Assembly (NCBI GenBank): GCA_949317995.1
Contig: OX439046.1
Span: forward strand, 38,786,002 to 38,850,001
Source: Acholoe squamosa
Lineage: Eukaryota > Annelida > Polychaeta > Phyllodocida > Polynoidae
Length of the DNA stretch: 64,000 nt
Direction: 5' to 3'
Shown here one piece after another: positions 11,955 to 22,285 of this stretch (within the stretch, counting starts at the first letter, position 1; the number at the start of each line of letters is the position of its first letter). The notes beneath the pieces are model-generated. The model saw only the letters and a list, made by a program, of their open reading frames with translations. It was not told where the DNA came from and ran no database searches. The position numbers and the translations under genes were made by a program.

Positions 11955-12147
11955 CTTGACGAGGCTGCCGTCTGGATCGGTGTGGACGTGAAGGCGGGTA
12001 CAGCCAGCATAACAGGGGTTGTAGTAGGTGCGGAGGTTGGAACCACAGACAGGGGAATACACAGCCTCCTTACACTGACACTGGGCATTACAGTCTGCTG
12101 TGAGGTTCCATTTGTATGTCACTGACACCTGCTCTATAGGCTCAGGC
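11955..12147 (-). CDS. SLCO: OATP/SLCO transporter, Kazal-like loop exon
   Basis: This is the most diagnostic exon of the gene. It encodes the extracellular Kazal-like domain of the fifth large loop of OATPs: PEPIEQVSVTY, then CNAQCQCKEAVYSPVCGS, then NLRTYYNPCYAGC. The cysteine spacing C-x3-C-x-C-x8-C followed by NPC-x3-C is the family pattern. The acceptor is TTGCAG at 12148 and the donor is GTGAGG below 11955. The next upstream exon is 40 kb away, beyond the nested transposons. A fragment of its 5' end is duplicated near 51800. Confidence 0.93.
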
Positions 12148-12528
12148 CTGCAACAGCACAAAGGGGCATGAGTGTAGGTTTTCTTGTGACTTAAGCAGTA
12201 ATTTCTGATTTGTATTTATTCTTCCAATAGCTAACACTAACCCTCCTTCTTTTATTTTTGTCCTAATCTATGTGCAGAACCAAGAAGACATCTCATCTTT
12301 TTCCAATTCCCCACAGGATGTCAGCCGAGCAGAAAGTTGAAACGAGCAGAAAGTTTATGAGGAAAGAATTAAAAAAAGGGAAAAGACCAATTCATTTAGT
12401 TATATTCTCAGTTCACACCCTCCCTCACCCCCTCTGTTTGCTATCCCCTAATAAGATAAAGTCATGACTCTGTCACATTAGATCTATGCAGGTGCAGCCA
12501 CATAGAAAGATGAAATTTCAACTTTCTG
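12148..12528. repeat. Intron segment duplicated near 51.1-51.8 kb
   Basis: Blocks at 12205-12350 (TAGCTAACACTA, then CATCTCATCTTT, then GATGTCAGC-GAGCAGAAAG) recur in the same orientation at 51105-51280. The block at 12481-12530 recurs in reverse orientation at about 51720-51780. These sequences flank the Harbinger insertion on both sides, so the host intron was duplicated and partly inverted before or around that insertion. Confidence 0.75.
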
Positions 12529-12551
12529 CCTGGAGGATGTTTCACCTCATA
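12529..12551 (+). repeat. Harbinger left terminal inverted repeat
   Basis: CCT followed by GGAGGATGTTTCACCTCATA. It pairs with 49375-49397. Related copies end the two short elements at 1380-2457 and 3311-4433. A partial internal copy (GTTTCACCTCAAGATGCGG) occurs near 12668. Confidence 0.85.
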
Positions 12552-12901
12552 ACATACGGGGGCCGTATATGACATGTGGGGTCTGTATCTAAAAAAAAAA
12601 CGTTTCTGTTCTATTTCCGCATTCATTTTTTTGACATACGGGGGGCCGCATTGAAATACGGCTTATTGGGCGTTTCACCTCAAGATGCGGACAACCTGTT
12701 TTCCGCATGTCTTCCGTATTTTCAGGTTAGAATGTGGAGGGGTCAGGTACCCCCCCCCCATATGTCACATATGGGGCAAATAAGTAACATGCAGCCTTTT
12801 TTATGCCCCCATCCAATCAATATCTCCTAAGTAGGTCGTGACCTCCCGTTTCACCCCAAGTCATGTGACCTATGTTTGGCCATACTACACCAGGGACAGA
12901 A

Positions 12902-13452
12902 ATGGCTGGGTACATCCTGAACACTGCTAGGCAGTATTACGAGAGAAAAGATCCTTTGTTCTTCTACACTGAGAAAAAAATTTCTGCAGCGCTACCGTCT
13001 TAGTAAAGAGGTAGCCAGAATTCTCATAAAAAACTATGTCGCTACGAAGAAAAAGAAGGTCCTAAGGGGCAAGCACGCCATTCAACATAGGCTTAAGGTA
13101 ATACAATATTCTTTTCTTTGCTTTCTTCAGTTCCTGATTGCCCTAAGGTATTTTGCCACCGGTGCCAGCTACAACTCTATAGGAGACATTCATGGCGTCC
13201 CCAAATCCACTGTGTGTAGGTCTGTAGAGAAGGTGACCGAGTATTTCCATGAACACCTACAAGACTATGTCCATTGGCCACACTCCCGGGAGGAAAAGAA
13301 CAGCAAGGCCATGCTCTTCTATTGCAAACACAATGCCCAAGCTGTTCGGACTCATAGACGGCACACATGTACCTATACAGTGTCTGCGAGGGGTAGTGGC
13401 AGACGAAAATCAATTCTTTTGTTACAAAGGATACTACAGCATAAATACCATG
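12902..13452 (+). pseudogene. Harbinger transposase, exons 1 and 2 (5' part)
   Basis: Exon 1 (12902-13097) starts MAGYILNTARQYYERKDPLF. After the A-run near 12976 the frame changes, and continues as FLQRYRLSKEVARILIKNYV with K-rich sequence. Exon 2 (13131-13452) follows a clear CTTCAG acceptor and gives ALRYFATGASYNSIGDIHGV, the helix-turn-helix region before the nuclease. A second frameshift near 13322 leads to MPKLFGLIDGTHVPI, which holds the first catalytic aspartate, then ENQFFCYKGYYSIN, as in HARBI1/DDE_Tnp_4 nucleases. The donor ATG|GTAAAT ends exon 2 at 13452. The gene resumes 27 kb away at 40576. It is a broken gene. Confidence 0.87.
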
Positions 13453-13521
13453 GTAAATTACATTTCTTCATATATTTCTAAGAACCAGGATATCTTATGT
13501 ACCTTTTTTTCTTTATATGTC

Positions 13522-13888
13522 TGTAATGGGTTCTTTTTCCTCTACTCTATTTGACAGACAAGCCAACAAGAAGAGGATTCGGGTGTATGCGAACAGGTTT
13601 TTATTACAGTTCGGATGACACAGACACAGCTACCGGGAGGTAGCTCGGATAGTTTCTAACAGATGCCGGATTCTCTATTTAGGTTTAGAGATCTTCATAC
13701 AGCGGTGGTCTCACTATCTCTGACGTGGCGACTGAGCCCTGTCCTCCTCTTATAGGTAAGGACAGTGGCGCCACCCCGTGCCTCTCTCACACCACCTGAA
13801 CAGATGCTGCCACCTATCCGGGAAGTAGAGGGCGAAGCCCGGGTGGCTGACTCACCCACCGCGCCAAAGGACCATAATGTAACATATA
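13522..13888 (-). repeat. LTR of gypsy B, distal part
   Basis: Starts TGTAATGGGTTC. The stretch GATTCGGGTGTATGCGAACA resembles the LTR of C at 55965-55985. Further on, GACGTGGCGACTGAGCCC and GCTGCCACCTATCCGG match the C LTR closely (near 56085 and 56163). It is cut at an AT run, and its remaining 19 bp lie at 20989-21007, beyond element E. Confidence 0.8.
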
Positions 13889-13940
13889 TATATATATATA
13901 TATATATGTTACATTATGGTCCTTTGGTGCGGTGGGTGAG
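13851..13940. repeat. 90-bp near-perfect palindrome centred on (TA)n
   Basis: CTCACCCACC-GCGCCAAAGG-ACCATAATGT leads into TATATA, then the mirrored arm to GGTGGGTGAG. The 45-bp arms differ at one site. The left arm is LTR sequence and the right arm is its inverted copy, so the palindrome marks the junction where element E entered the LTR. Confidence 0.9.
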
Positions 13941-15029
13941 TTCAGTAGGGCCACCACCACAACTTCCAATCACCTCATAACTCTACAGCAGTCACTCACT
14001 AAGTACAAAAGGTATATGGGCATGGTTTGGACCCAATAAAAAACAGATATGAACCTTCTAGGGTATGCACCATCAAGTCGAAAAAAAAAATTACATACTT
14101 TTTTCGACACAGGTCCAAGCCACAACCCTCATGGTAAATAAAAACCATCACATATGGATCAAAATAACTTTCTAGCACAAGGCAAACAGGTTAGCTATCA
14201 TTTTAAATAGTCACTGGCACTGGGATATGCATACAGGTGGAGTTCTACCCCTCATACATAACACCACGTGGCACGGACTTTTCCTGTCGGATGGACACGT
14301 TCGATGTGAGTTCAGTAGGGCCACCACCACAACTTCCAATCACCTCATAACTCTACAGCAGTCACTCACTAAGTACAAAAGGGATATGGGCATGGTTTAG
14401 ACCCAATAAATAACAGATATGAACCTTCTAGGGTATGCACCATCAAGTCGAAAAAAAAATTACAGACTTTTTTCGACACAGGTCCAAGCCACAACCCTCA
14501 TGTTAAATAAAAACCATCACATATGGATCAAAATACCTTTCTAGCACAAGGCAAACAGGTTAGCTATCATTTTAAATAGTCACTGGCACTGTGATATGCA
14601 TACAGGTGGAGTTCTATCCCTCATACATAACACCACGTGGCACGGACTTTTCCTGTCGGATGGACACGTTCGATGTGAGTTCAGTAGGGCCACCACCACA
14701 ACTTCCAAACATCTCATAACTCTACAGCAGGCACTCACTAAGTACAAAAGGGATATGGGCATGGTTTGGACCCAATAAATAACAGATATGAACCTTCTAG
14801 GGTATGCACCATCAAGTCGAAAAAAAAAATTACAGACTTTTTTCGACACAGGTCCAAGCCACAACCCTCATGGTAAATAAAAACCATTACATATGGATCA
14901 AAATACCTTTCTAGCACAAGGCAAACAGGTTAGCTATCGATTTAAATAGTCATTGGCACTGTGATATGCATACAGGTGGACTTCTACACATCATCACATG
15001 GGACAGACTTTTTCTGTCGGAAGGACACG
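13936..15029. repeat. Three tandem copies of a 370-bp unit at one end of element E
   Basis: Units begin GTGAGTTCAGTAGGGCCACC at 13936, 14306 and 14675. They run through an A-run (GTCGAAAAAAAAA) with an inverted partner TTTTTTCGAC, and end with CTGTCGGATGGACACG. Identity between units is very high, with single-base changes and a run-length difference. Each unit carries one copy of the motif that recurs at 19.2-20.6 kb. Confidence 0.88.
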
Positions 15030-15053
15030 TCGTGATACATTGCATACAGTGTC

Positions 15054-15404
15054 CTACTTTTTAGTAGAATCGAATAGTTCTTGGATCTCATCCACCGTCT
15101 CCCTTGGTAGACGGAGGCTGATCACCCTCTTTGAGGTACGAAACTCTGTTGGGGCGTGTGTCTTCATCAGGATATCGCTTGTATCGATGTCTAGGATGTC
15201 CTTTTTGTTTGGCCAGCGGAATGAGGTGGGAAAGGGTGGGGATGGTAGCATGAAGTCTACCTCATACTCTGGGTGGTCCTTGCCAATCACTTTAGCCAGG
15301 TACCACTTGTCTAAGTAGACAGCTGCGACAAAGTCGCCGATCTCGTACTGCGCGTCCCTTACGGCGTGGCGAGCACGCTTGGGGCGAGGGGGCGCATTGT
15401 CCAT
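15054..15404 (-). pseudogene. Element E transposase-like protein, C-terminal domain
   Basis: Encodes a C-terminal region beginning MDNAPPRPKRARHAVRDAQY, with EIGDFVAAVYLDKWYLAKVI and EYEVDFMLPS. The pattern (GD-V-V-Y-KWY-A-V, then a beta-rich stretch, then F-WP) resembles a small SH3-like fold at the end of some transposase families. It ends with a stop at 15054. It lies downstream of the catalytic part (15711-16325); the stretch between is open in shifting frames and probably frameshifted. Function is inferred only from its position. Confidence 0.5.
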
Positions 15405-15710
15405 GTCATCATGCTCCTGCTGCCGGAGTGCACCAGCATCCTCAACACAGGCTGCAGCAACAAGGGCCTGTGGAGTGCCGACAAGTTCGCCGTCCCGCTC
15501 AGTGGGTTGAACGGGGGGAACAGCAACGCCATCTTCCTGTGGAGCATCTGTGGGTTTGTCCGTGATGGCCAGCCTGGCTCACCGCCTAACAGGGTCACGT
15601 GCCCTACGTGCGGTCCGCTGCAGGGGTGCTGCTTCTGGGAACAGCTTGTGCACAGACCAACCGTCACATTGTCGACGTGACACACCGTCCATCCAGCAGC
15701 ACTGCTGAAA

Positions 15711-16325
15711 TCAGGATGTATCCCTGACTGCTATGGAGTGTCCTGGTGTGACAGGGTGGACGGCATGGACCTGCAGGGTACCTTTGACGCTGTGGGCAGC
15801 GACCAACTGGGGAATGGTCTTGCGGGCGGCCTCAACCTCAGAAACAGGAAGGTGCACATATGTCACCTTGCTGTCCTGGCGGTTGCCGACTTGGGCAAAG
15901 TGCTTTGCGTCCTGGATGAGGATGTTCCGCTTGACAGCATTATCAGCCATTCGCTTGGCCGCTGCTCCAACACCGTCACAGGGTCCCTTGCCATGTCCAG
16001 ACTCAAAATATGTCCAGGTAGCCTGCCTGCCACCGAACAACGCAGCGTGCTTACACAGGACCGAGAAGATGGAAATATTGCGGTACTGTGAAGACGGTGA
16101 GTCAGTGGCGTAGTGGATGGTGCGGATGCTTTCCGGCAGGTGCTCCTGGATGAAGCTGATGATGGCATGGAGGAAGGCCAATATGGCAGAAGCGTCGTGC
16201 TTGCGGTCATCCGTGACGAGGGCAAGGGAGCAGTGAACGGTGGTGTCCCCGATGTGATAATGGATCACTGCCGGGTGGAGCGTTACAGGTTCTTTCGCAT
16301 AGCAAAGTCCATCTGGATGGTGCAT
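15711..16325 (-). pseudogene. Element E transposase-like protein, catalytic second half
   Basis: Contains HYATDSPSSQYRNISIFSVL, then YFESGHGKGPCDGVGAAAKR and a helical tail (MADNAVKRNILIQDAKHFAQ). In a large family of invertebrate transposase-like proteins the TD-SQYRN aspartate and the HGKG-CDG aspartate look like acidic residues of an RNase H-fold nuclease. That assignment is inference. The frame is shifted relative to the preceding segment (16284-17504), near the DFA motif, and some residues there appear missing. It is probably inactive. Confidence 0.6.
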
Positions 16326-17504
16326 TCACTGTCCGACATGAACATCCTCAGTTCACGGACGACCTTGTGTTGTTGACGGGCTCTGTCACAATGGTCCTTC
16401 ATCGAGATAAACTGTGCCTTCAGCGCATCAACAAACTCCTGGTTCAAATATGCTTTTGACACCGGCCTCAGCTTGATCGTGAATGTCTGCGCTTCAGGCT
16501 TCCCATACTGGACCTTGACATTCTCCCACTGGTTGCAGGTGATGTTGTCAGGGATGTTTGGGTCCTCCAGGATCTTGTTTTCCAACTCCAGGGATGACAT
16601 GTGTCGCACAACACTGTCGGGCTGGGCCCGGATGCCCATGGCACGGAGCTTTAGAGTGCAGTTCTGGTGCTTCACACAGAGGCACACCTGGGTGTTCCTG
16701 TGGGACACTTGCCGTATGTGGGCTTCCTTCCGGGCCACCCGGTCAAAGAAGGAGCGGCTGACCTGGTGTTCCTGGTGCTCCCTCTGGTAGATGGTATGCA
16801 GGGGCCCGAGGAAGTCGGTGAGCTGCACAATCTGGTATTTCACTTTCTTCACTGTCTTCACATCTTTTTTACCTGCGAGCGTGTATGAGTTAGCAGGGTC
16901 ATCGAGAAACTCTTTTACACGTGACCACCTGTCCTCACTCCACTTTCTTTTGGCACTCACTGGCACTGGTGTTGCTAGCAGGGTCCGACGGTCCAATCCT
17001 GTATCACGGGAAAGCTGACTAGTAAGCTGCTTTTTCTTCAGCTTGACGGGTGTCATCATTTGGCGCACTATGAGTAGCTTCTGGCGTTGTGGCATATTTT
17101 TGATTCTATTCATCATGTATGCATATGTCTCAGCCTGCAATTTGGCCTCGTGGGAACTGAGAACAAGGCGAGGAGGTGTACAGGGTGGGATACCGCCTGG
17201 TCTCACTCCATGGTCCTCACCACCCGGGATTTCAGGAGCAACACGGGCATCGGGCTCCACCTCTGCAGCAGCGACCTCTGGCTGCGGTATGCGCTGCTGC
17301 CTGTTTACCTCCTTGGGTGGTGGTTGGTTTGAGGAGGAGGAGGCCATCTTGCGTAGTCTCTCAAGCTCCCCCTGCAAGGAAGCAATCTCGTTGTCTTTTT
17401 CGGTGGCCTCCTGTGCCCTGTCTTGCATCCGTTTGTAGAGTTTGGATTCCAATGGTGTCCTTTTCCGTTGGTCATTGTCGTAGTCCATGGGCGTTCCGCG
17501 TCGT
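16284..17504 (-). pseudogene. Element E transposase-like protein, main exon, N-terminal half
   Basis: The exon opens after an acceptor (TTTTTACAG) and encodes a coiled-coil start (KLYKRMQDRAQEATEKDNEI), a proline-rich linker and a basic helical region. Then come EFLDDPANSYTLAGKKDVKT, SFFDRVARKEAHIRQVSHRN, CLCVKHQNCTLKLRAMGIRA and, near the end, CTIQMDFAM. The GKKD, CLC-x2-H-N and DFA motifs in this order mark a widespread family of spliced transposase-like genes. DFA probably carries the first acidic residue of the active site. The frame breaks just after it, near 16290. Confidence 0.65.
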
Positions 17505-18045
17505 CTGTAAAAAGATATTAGTAAGCATTAAAACATGGAATAACATTTACTAAAAATATGCAGTTTCAAATACACCACAAGTAAGCCCAGCTACCCTAGG
17601 TTTAAACTAAATGTAACTGTTTAAGAACAGCATCGTTAAGATGTTACTATACTGTCAATAAACTGTTTTAAGCAAAGCACCCTGTACCATAGAAATTAAT
17701 TAATTCTATTTGTATAGCAATGGGAATGATAATGTAAGCAATGTCAACATAAGGAACAGGTAAGAAGCAACAGGAAAACCAACCAGCAGGAAAATTAACA
17801 GGGAAAGCACAACAACCACTATTCTATTCTACTATTACTATACAATTACTTTCTCCCTTGAGATTTCCCTCCTCACTTGAGGATATTGCAACACGTGCGC
17901 CTGTAAATGAGTAATTAACGACAACAACAGAGCATTAATTGAATATTATGATAACTATGAACTACTGTCAACAAAATCTGGGACATATTCAGAAATTCAT
18001 GGAAGTAAATCAATATATTTGAGAATAGATTTTGGACAAAACTAC

Positions 18046-18173
18046 CTTATCTCCTTGACAAGGCGTGTGTGGTCGCTCTCCTCCACGTCATCCTCACCGG
18101 ACGTTGACTGGAGGGGCGATCTCCGCATATCCTTCTGGGTGCCGCTGGTGCCCGGCTTCTCTGATGTGGAGGG
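18046..18173 (-). pseudogene. Element E transposase-like gene, exon 3
   Basis: A 128-nt exon between TCCACAG acceptor and GTAGTTTT donor. It encodes a serine-rich acidic linker, PSTSEKPGTSGTQKDMRRSP and then DDVEESDHTRLVKEI. It joins exon 2 (18330-18614) to the main exon. No domain recognised; predicted from splice sites and an open frame. Confidence 0.55.
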
Positions 18174-18329
18174 CTGTGGATGTAAACCAGATTTATAACA
18201 CTTCAACACACAGAAAGGAGTAGTGATTAGCTAATCCATAAAGTTAAAGTAAAATTACTAAATTACATATTCTGTATAAAAACATTCTATAATAACTCAA
18301 TCAAATTAACCAAATGAAAGGACACATAC

Positions 18330-18614
18330 CAAGGCCTCTGCAAGGGCTTCCTCGGAGGAGGATCGGCTGCTGCGCTGTGGGGTGAACAGGGCCACTTGCA
18401 AGGTGGCACGCTTTGGTCGCTTTCGTCTACTGGGGGTTTCCTCCTCAGCCTCCTTGGCCTCCTCAACCTCTGGTGTTGCTGGTGCCTCAGGTTCAGGTTG
18501 ATTAGCTGCACCCGCCTTCAGCTTTGCGGCTTTTTGCTTTCTGTACTCCGCTTTCTTACGAGCAGAAATGGCAAGTCTCAACTTCCTTTCATCCCCTGTC
18601 TCATTGGCTTCCAA
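18330..18614 (-). pseudogene. Element E transposase-like gene, exon 2
   Basis: Begins after TATTTTCAG with LEANETGDERKLRLAISARK, then a lysine-rich helix and an acidic segment (VEEAKEAEEETPSRRKRPKR) that resembles a bipartite nuclear localisation signal. It ends at a GTATGTG donor. The frame is intact. No enzyme motif. Its composition suits the N-terminal, DNA- or chromatin-contacting part of a transposase. Confidence 0.6.
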
Positions 18615-18842
18615 CTGAAAATACACATAAAATGCAAGTAGAGTAAATTACCTAGTATAAAATTTAAAAGATGCAGTCTGCTACATTCGACCTATAGAAT
18701 GTGGGCATTATGTGATATTTGCCTGATACATGGTTAAACATGAGGTGTGCTATACATGAGGTGCACTTAATGTGTAAGTTACTATGGAAGTTGTGAAAAT
18801 GCTTAATTCAAATGATCCTATGGATCTTCTTTTTCAATTTAC

Positions 18843-19013
18843 CTCTTCCTGAGCCTTCCGCTTGCGGAGACGCTTACTCTCGTTGAAGGCTTCGGTCCCC
18901 ATCTCTATCTTCTTACCCATGCGCCATTCTTCGCAACTCTTTGAGTTGCCTTTCAGGTCCTGTGGGTCCTTCTTCGGACGCCCCATCGTAGCAGCAGGCT
19001 TCTTCTTTGGCAT
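18843..19013 (-). pseudogene. Element E transposase-like gene, exon 1
   Basis: The likely start is MPKKKPAATMGRPKKDPQDL at 19013, followed by SCEEWRMGKKIEMGTEAFNE and SKRLRKRKAQEE. The GRPKKD stretch resembles an AT-hook-like basic patch. It is spliced with a GTAAATTG donor to exon 2. The nearest copies of the CTGTCGGA motif lie just upstream (19181 onward), where the promoter should be. Confidence 0.6.
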
Positions 19014-19180
19014 TTTGCTGAAAATGACAAATAATTCCAATGTTAAAATGGGTAGAATAAAAGGTACAGGTACATCTATAATTGTGTGGCTAAGGTCTAC
19101 AATCTGCCTAGAAAAAATGTGAGAAGATTTTGTGATGATACAATGTAAATTAAACTGCTTAAAACATAAAAAGGTAATAA

Positions 19181-20595
19181 TGTCCATCCGACAGATTAAG
19201 TTGAAACTGAAGTATCTACTTATGACTAAATGACAGTTGGGGTAGATGTTAGTACTATAGGGGCACCCTGTGATAAAATATGGCGAGGTTGGTGGGAGCG
19301 GAAGTAATTTTTTTTAAGGAAAATATCAAAATGTCCTTCCGACATAAAAAGTATAAAAGGGCTCTAGATTATAGAAAAAATGGTGGAAACTTCACCATTC
19401 TGACTCACAGTATGACACAAGGGCTGTGCTAAATAGTGGAAGCAGTCATTATCATATATAATAAATATTACGAGTTGTGGGAGACATTCTTTGTTATCGA
19501 TGTCCATCCGACAGAAAAAGTCGTGAGACCATATTTAGATGCAAACTGTGGCCAGGAAAGCAGTGATAGGGGGTGTAAAACAGAAGAATATTGAAGAATA
19601 CAGGTCTATATACATGGAAAACAATAGAAAGGGGTACATATATACATATTGGCCGTGTCAATGGGTAATTTATGGCCAAACTTTCTCGTTTTTCTGGCAT
19701 TTTCATCGTGACAGGCCCCAAATACAGTCAAAGGTTAAATGTGTAGTGCTCAAATGACACCTAATACTAAAACTGGGTCCATCCGACAGAATAACACCAA
19801 TTAGAACCATAAGGGAATGGAATATTACACAGAAGGGCGAGTTTTTACTTTTTCTGTCGGATGGACACGCGAATGTCTATAGCTGTCGGCATGTGGTATT
19901 TCGCTGACAGTGTCCCAACGCCTGCTTGTACGGGGGACTGCGTTTACCAGGCAATAAACAAGAACCGTTTCTATCATTTTTAAGCCATTTTGACCACATC
20001 AATATACATCAGTTAGTGCCAGGGACATTCAGATTCATCATATGATTCATTTTTTCACCGATCTTACCTTCAAACCACTGTAGATGGTCGAAATCTTCGT
20101 CGATCGATGTAAAATTTTCTCTGTCGGACGGACTGGAGTGTTGTTTTGACGAAACGGAAGGTCCCGGATGGATGCGACAGCTAGCGTTTACCCGGCACGC
20201 CATCTACTGTTTCGTTCCTGAACTGCGACTTTTTCTGTCGGACGGACATTTTCCCGCTCAGGTAGGATTAACCGGACATCGCAGACATAGTACTGCTACA
20301 AATGCTGTGCAGTTTACTTCAGGGAACCAATACACTTGATTTAGGACTGGAAACTTGTATGAATATATGATGATGTGTAACAGAGAGGGGAAAATGTTTA
20401 ATGTCCTTCCGACAGAGAAAGTGTGTATACAAATACACTTTGGGTCCTGGAGGAAAAGAATACCTATGTGGGAAGGAATTTTTTTTACCAACCTAACCCA
20501 CGTATAGTGCCTTACTTTCAGCCATTCTAAGGATATTGAACTAACTGTATTTATATAGAATTTCAATGGATATTACATTTTCTGTCGGATGGACA
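19181..20595. promoter_or_regulatory. Cluster of nine TGTCC-TCCGACAG motifs upstream of the element E gene
   Basis: Copies start at 19181, 19332, 19501, 19776, 19854, 20121, 20235, 20402 and 20582, in both orientations. The core is TGTCCATCCGACAGAAAAAG, with small changes (TGTCCTTCC, GGACGGACT). Spacing is uneven, about 80 to 350 bp. Three more copies lie at the other end (14284, 14653, 15014). Repeated sites at both flanks of a transposase gene suggest subterminal binding sites for the element's own protein. That is inference. Confidence 0.7.
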
Positions 20596-20988
20596 TTCGA
20601 GTGCCATTTTTTAATCAAGCCATGACGGTGTAAAGATGTGTTGCCACACAAGCTTTTAACCACCTAATCTCTGAACCTTAGTAGTAAAACGAAAATATAG
20701 ACCAGTTTTCAGAAGTATGGCACCCCGGTAATTCACTCAGGGGTCCCAGAAAAGATTCCTTTTTTGGTAAAAATCATGGTTTTTGACAATTTTTCAGCTT
20801 TGCGAGGCCATAGATCAGAAAATAATCGTCCGATAGCAAAAATAAAACATGCATTGGAAAGGTTAGGATGTTTCCTTTCAGATAAGACCAATAATTAGGA
20901 TATTGGTGCAATAGTTATTTGTTTAGAAGGACTCAAGTGTGGAAAGGTGTGAAAAATGGCAATTGTACGTGCTCAGGAAATTTGGCCC

Positions 20989-21007
20989 ATATATGTATAC
21001 CTCTACA
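20989..21007 (-). repeat. LTR of gypsy B, proximal 19 bp
   Basis: ATATGTATACCTCTACA-type end, equal to the ATACCTCTACA terminus of the LTR of C at 56251-56261. It completes the LTR split by element E. Confidence 0.75.
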
Positions 21008-21020
21008 CTACCCCCACTAG
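21008..21020 (-). other. Polypurine tract of gypsy B
   Basis: On the minus strand it reads CTAGTGGGGGTAG, directly before the LTR start TGTAGAGG. C has the matching CTGGGGGAGTAG at 56262-56273. Such purine tracts prime plus-strand DNA synthesis. Confidence 0.7.
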
Positions 21021-21934
21021 ATAAAACTCGGGGGATAAATAAACTATTTAAAACCAACAATGGGGTTATGTTATAGTTATATCTATCTATAATAATAGAG
21101 GTTATTAACATTATGGATATATGTGTCATTAGATGACAATATATGAATATATATATATATAACCGGATAGAAGTGATATTAAATCGTATATCACAGGGTA
21201 ATAATCGGTATACATCCGGAATGGAAGATATATTACAATATAATATCTAATCGTCATACACCCTTTGGTTTTTTTTTTTACAAACATACTATGAATATTT
21301 ATCAACAAGAATGACATAGTCATTATAGTATACGAATATATTATCATATATTCATTCGGATCACAGATCCGTATTGACTGTCCAGGAGAGAGAAAAATAA
21401 ATATGGATGAACACAGTCCGGTTAGTCCAGGTGGTGGAATAGTTCGAATGACAAGATATATGTATATTTGTATCATTGCTCTAATAATAGAGCATTGTCC
21501 ATTCCTGTGGTGTGGAACTTGTATAATTAATCCTTGTGGTTATAGTATGTGAGATGATAGGGCAGCTACCCTAATCCTCTGCGGTGTGTCTTGTATTTTT
21601 AAATAATATAGTATAGGTAACATAATGACACTATCCACGGTTGTGTCATATGCTCCTTTCTCCATTATATTGACTAGTCCGGGTTAAAAATATCAGGAAT
21701 GTAACAATCATAGGATACCACAACCACACTATCCGCGAGTGTGCCGTGTGTCTCCCCACAGATGTATAGTTCCAGTTAGATATCGGGTACATCCGTGTGC
21801 ACTGCAATCCCTCTTATAGCCAGGATGTAGACGTCATGTGGCGGACATCACGCCCGGACGGGTTAGTAGTCCAACCGGGACCTCGGGAGTCATCCTTGCG
21901 GATCATCCGGTATTTTAATCCGGGTGGATAAAGA
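21021..21934 (-). other. 3' untranslated region of gypsy B
   Basis: AT-rich sequence between the polypurine tract and the insertion point of element A. GGGCAGCTACC-TAATCCTCT (near 21560) is shared with the C element near 57450. No coding frame of note. The remaining 58 bp of this UTR lie at 30935-30992, beyond element A. Confidence 0.7.
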
Positions 21935-21938
21935 ATAC

Positions 21939-22277
21939 TGTAGCGCCCGTTCGTATTATGAATGATCGAAGAACACAACCCGTCAAGTAAAATTAACTCG
22001 CTTAGTTTATTGCCCTGGCACTCCTTGGCCACACCATCTAAATGCAATCTGCTGGTAGAAATGTCGTCTGCAACCTCCTCCGGGAGCTAGCTGCTTGACT
22101 GTTCACCTCGGGCTGTCGGCTGGATCTGACCTCCGGTGGAACTAGTCGCGCTTTATATACAAGTCTCCACCGAGACGCTGCCTCTCGTGCAGCGTTTCGG
22201 CGGACCACTCCCGAGCGTTGAGACTTTCCCCGAATGACTGCGTGGCAGTCATTCGGCGGACAAGCCTCCCCGCTTCA
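21939..22277 (-). repeat. 3' LTR of element A
   Basis: 339 bp starting TGTAGCGCCCG and ending CGCTTCA on the plus strand. Its partner at 30592-30930 ends CGCTACA, giving a perfect inverted TGTAGCG/CGCTACA there. CGCTTTATATACAAG near 22148 may be a TATA box in the LTR promoter on the minus strand, but that is a guess. Confidence 0.95.
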
Positions 22278-22285
22278 CTCCTCCC
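22278..22285 (-). other. Polypurine tract of element A
   Basis: GGGAGGAG on the minus strand, immediately before the LTR. This is the expected place and composition for the plus-strand primer. Confidence 0.75.

Larger units (their letters stand above)
13941..20988 (-). mobile_element. DDE-type DNA transposon E, inserted in the gypsy B LTR
   Basis: This 7-kb block splits the LTR of B at an AT run. LTR sequence stops at about 13888 and resumes with ATATGTATACCTCTACA at 20989. Inside is a spliced minus-strand gene (19013-15054) for a transposase-like protein. Both flanks of the gene carry a repeated CTGTCGGATGGACA motif, three copies on the left and nine on the right. I could not recognise terminal inverted repeats, and the AT-rich target hides the duplication. 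The superfamily is not securely assigned. The gene is of a type common as uncharacterised multi-copy proteins in invertebrates. Confidence 0.6.

Noticed and set aside
15366-17553. Plus-strand frames across 15.4-17.5 kb
   Set aside because: They are antisense to the spliced transposase-like gene, whose motifs and splice sites are on the minus strand.
21814-22047. Minus-strand frame starting MHLDGVAKECQGNK, also at 30206-30700
   Set aside because: It starts inside the LTR in both places and reads out of it. The likely gag start is at 30532, inside the element.
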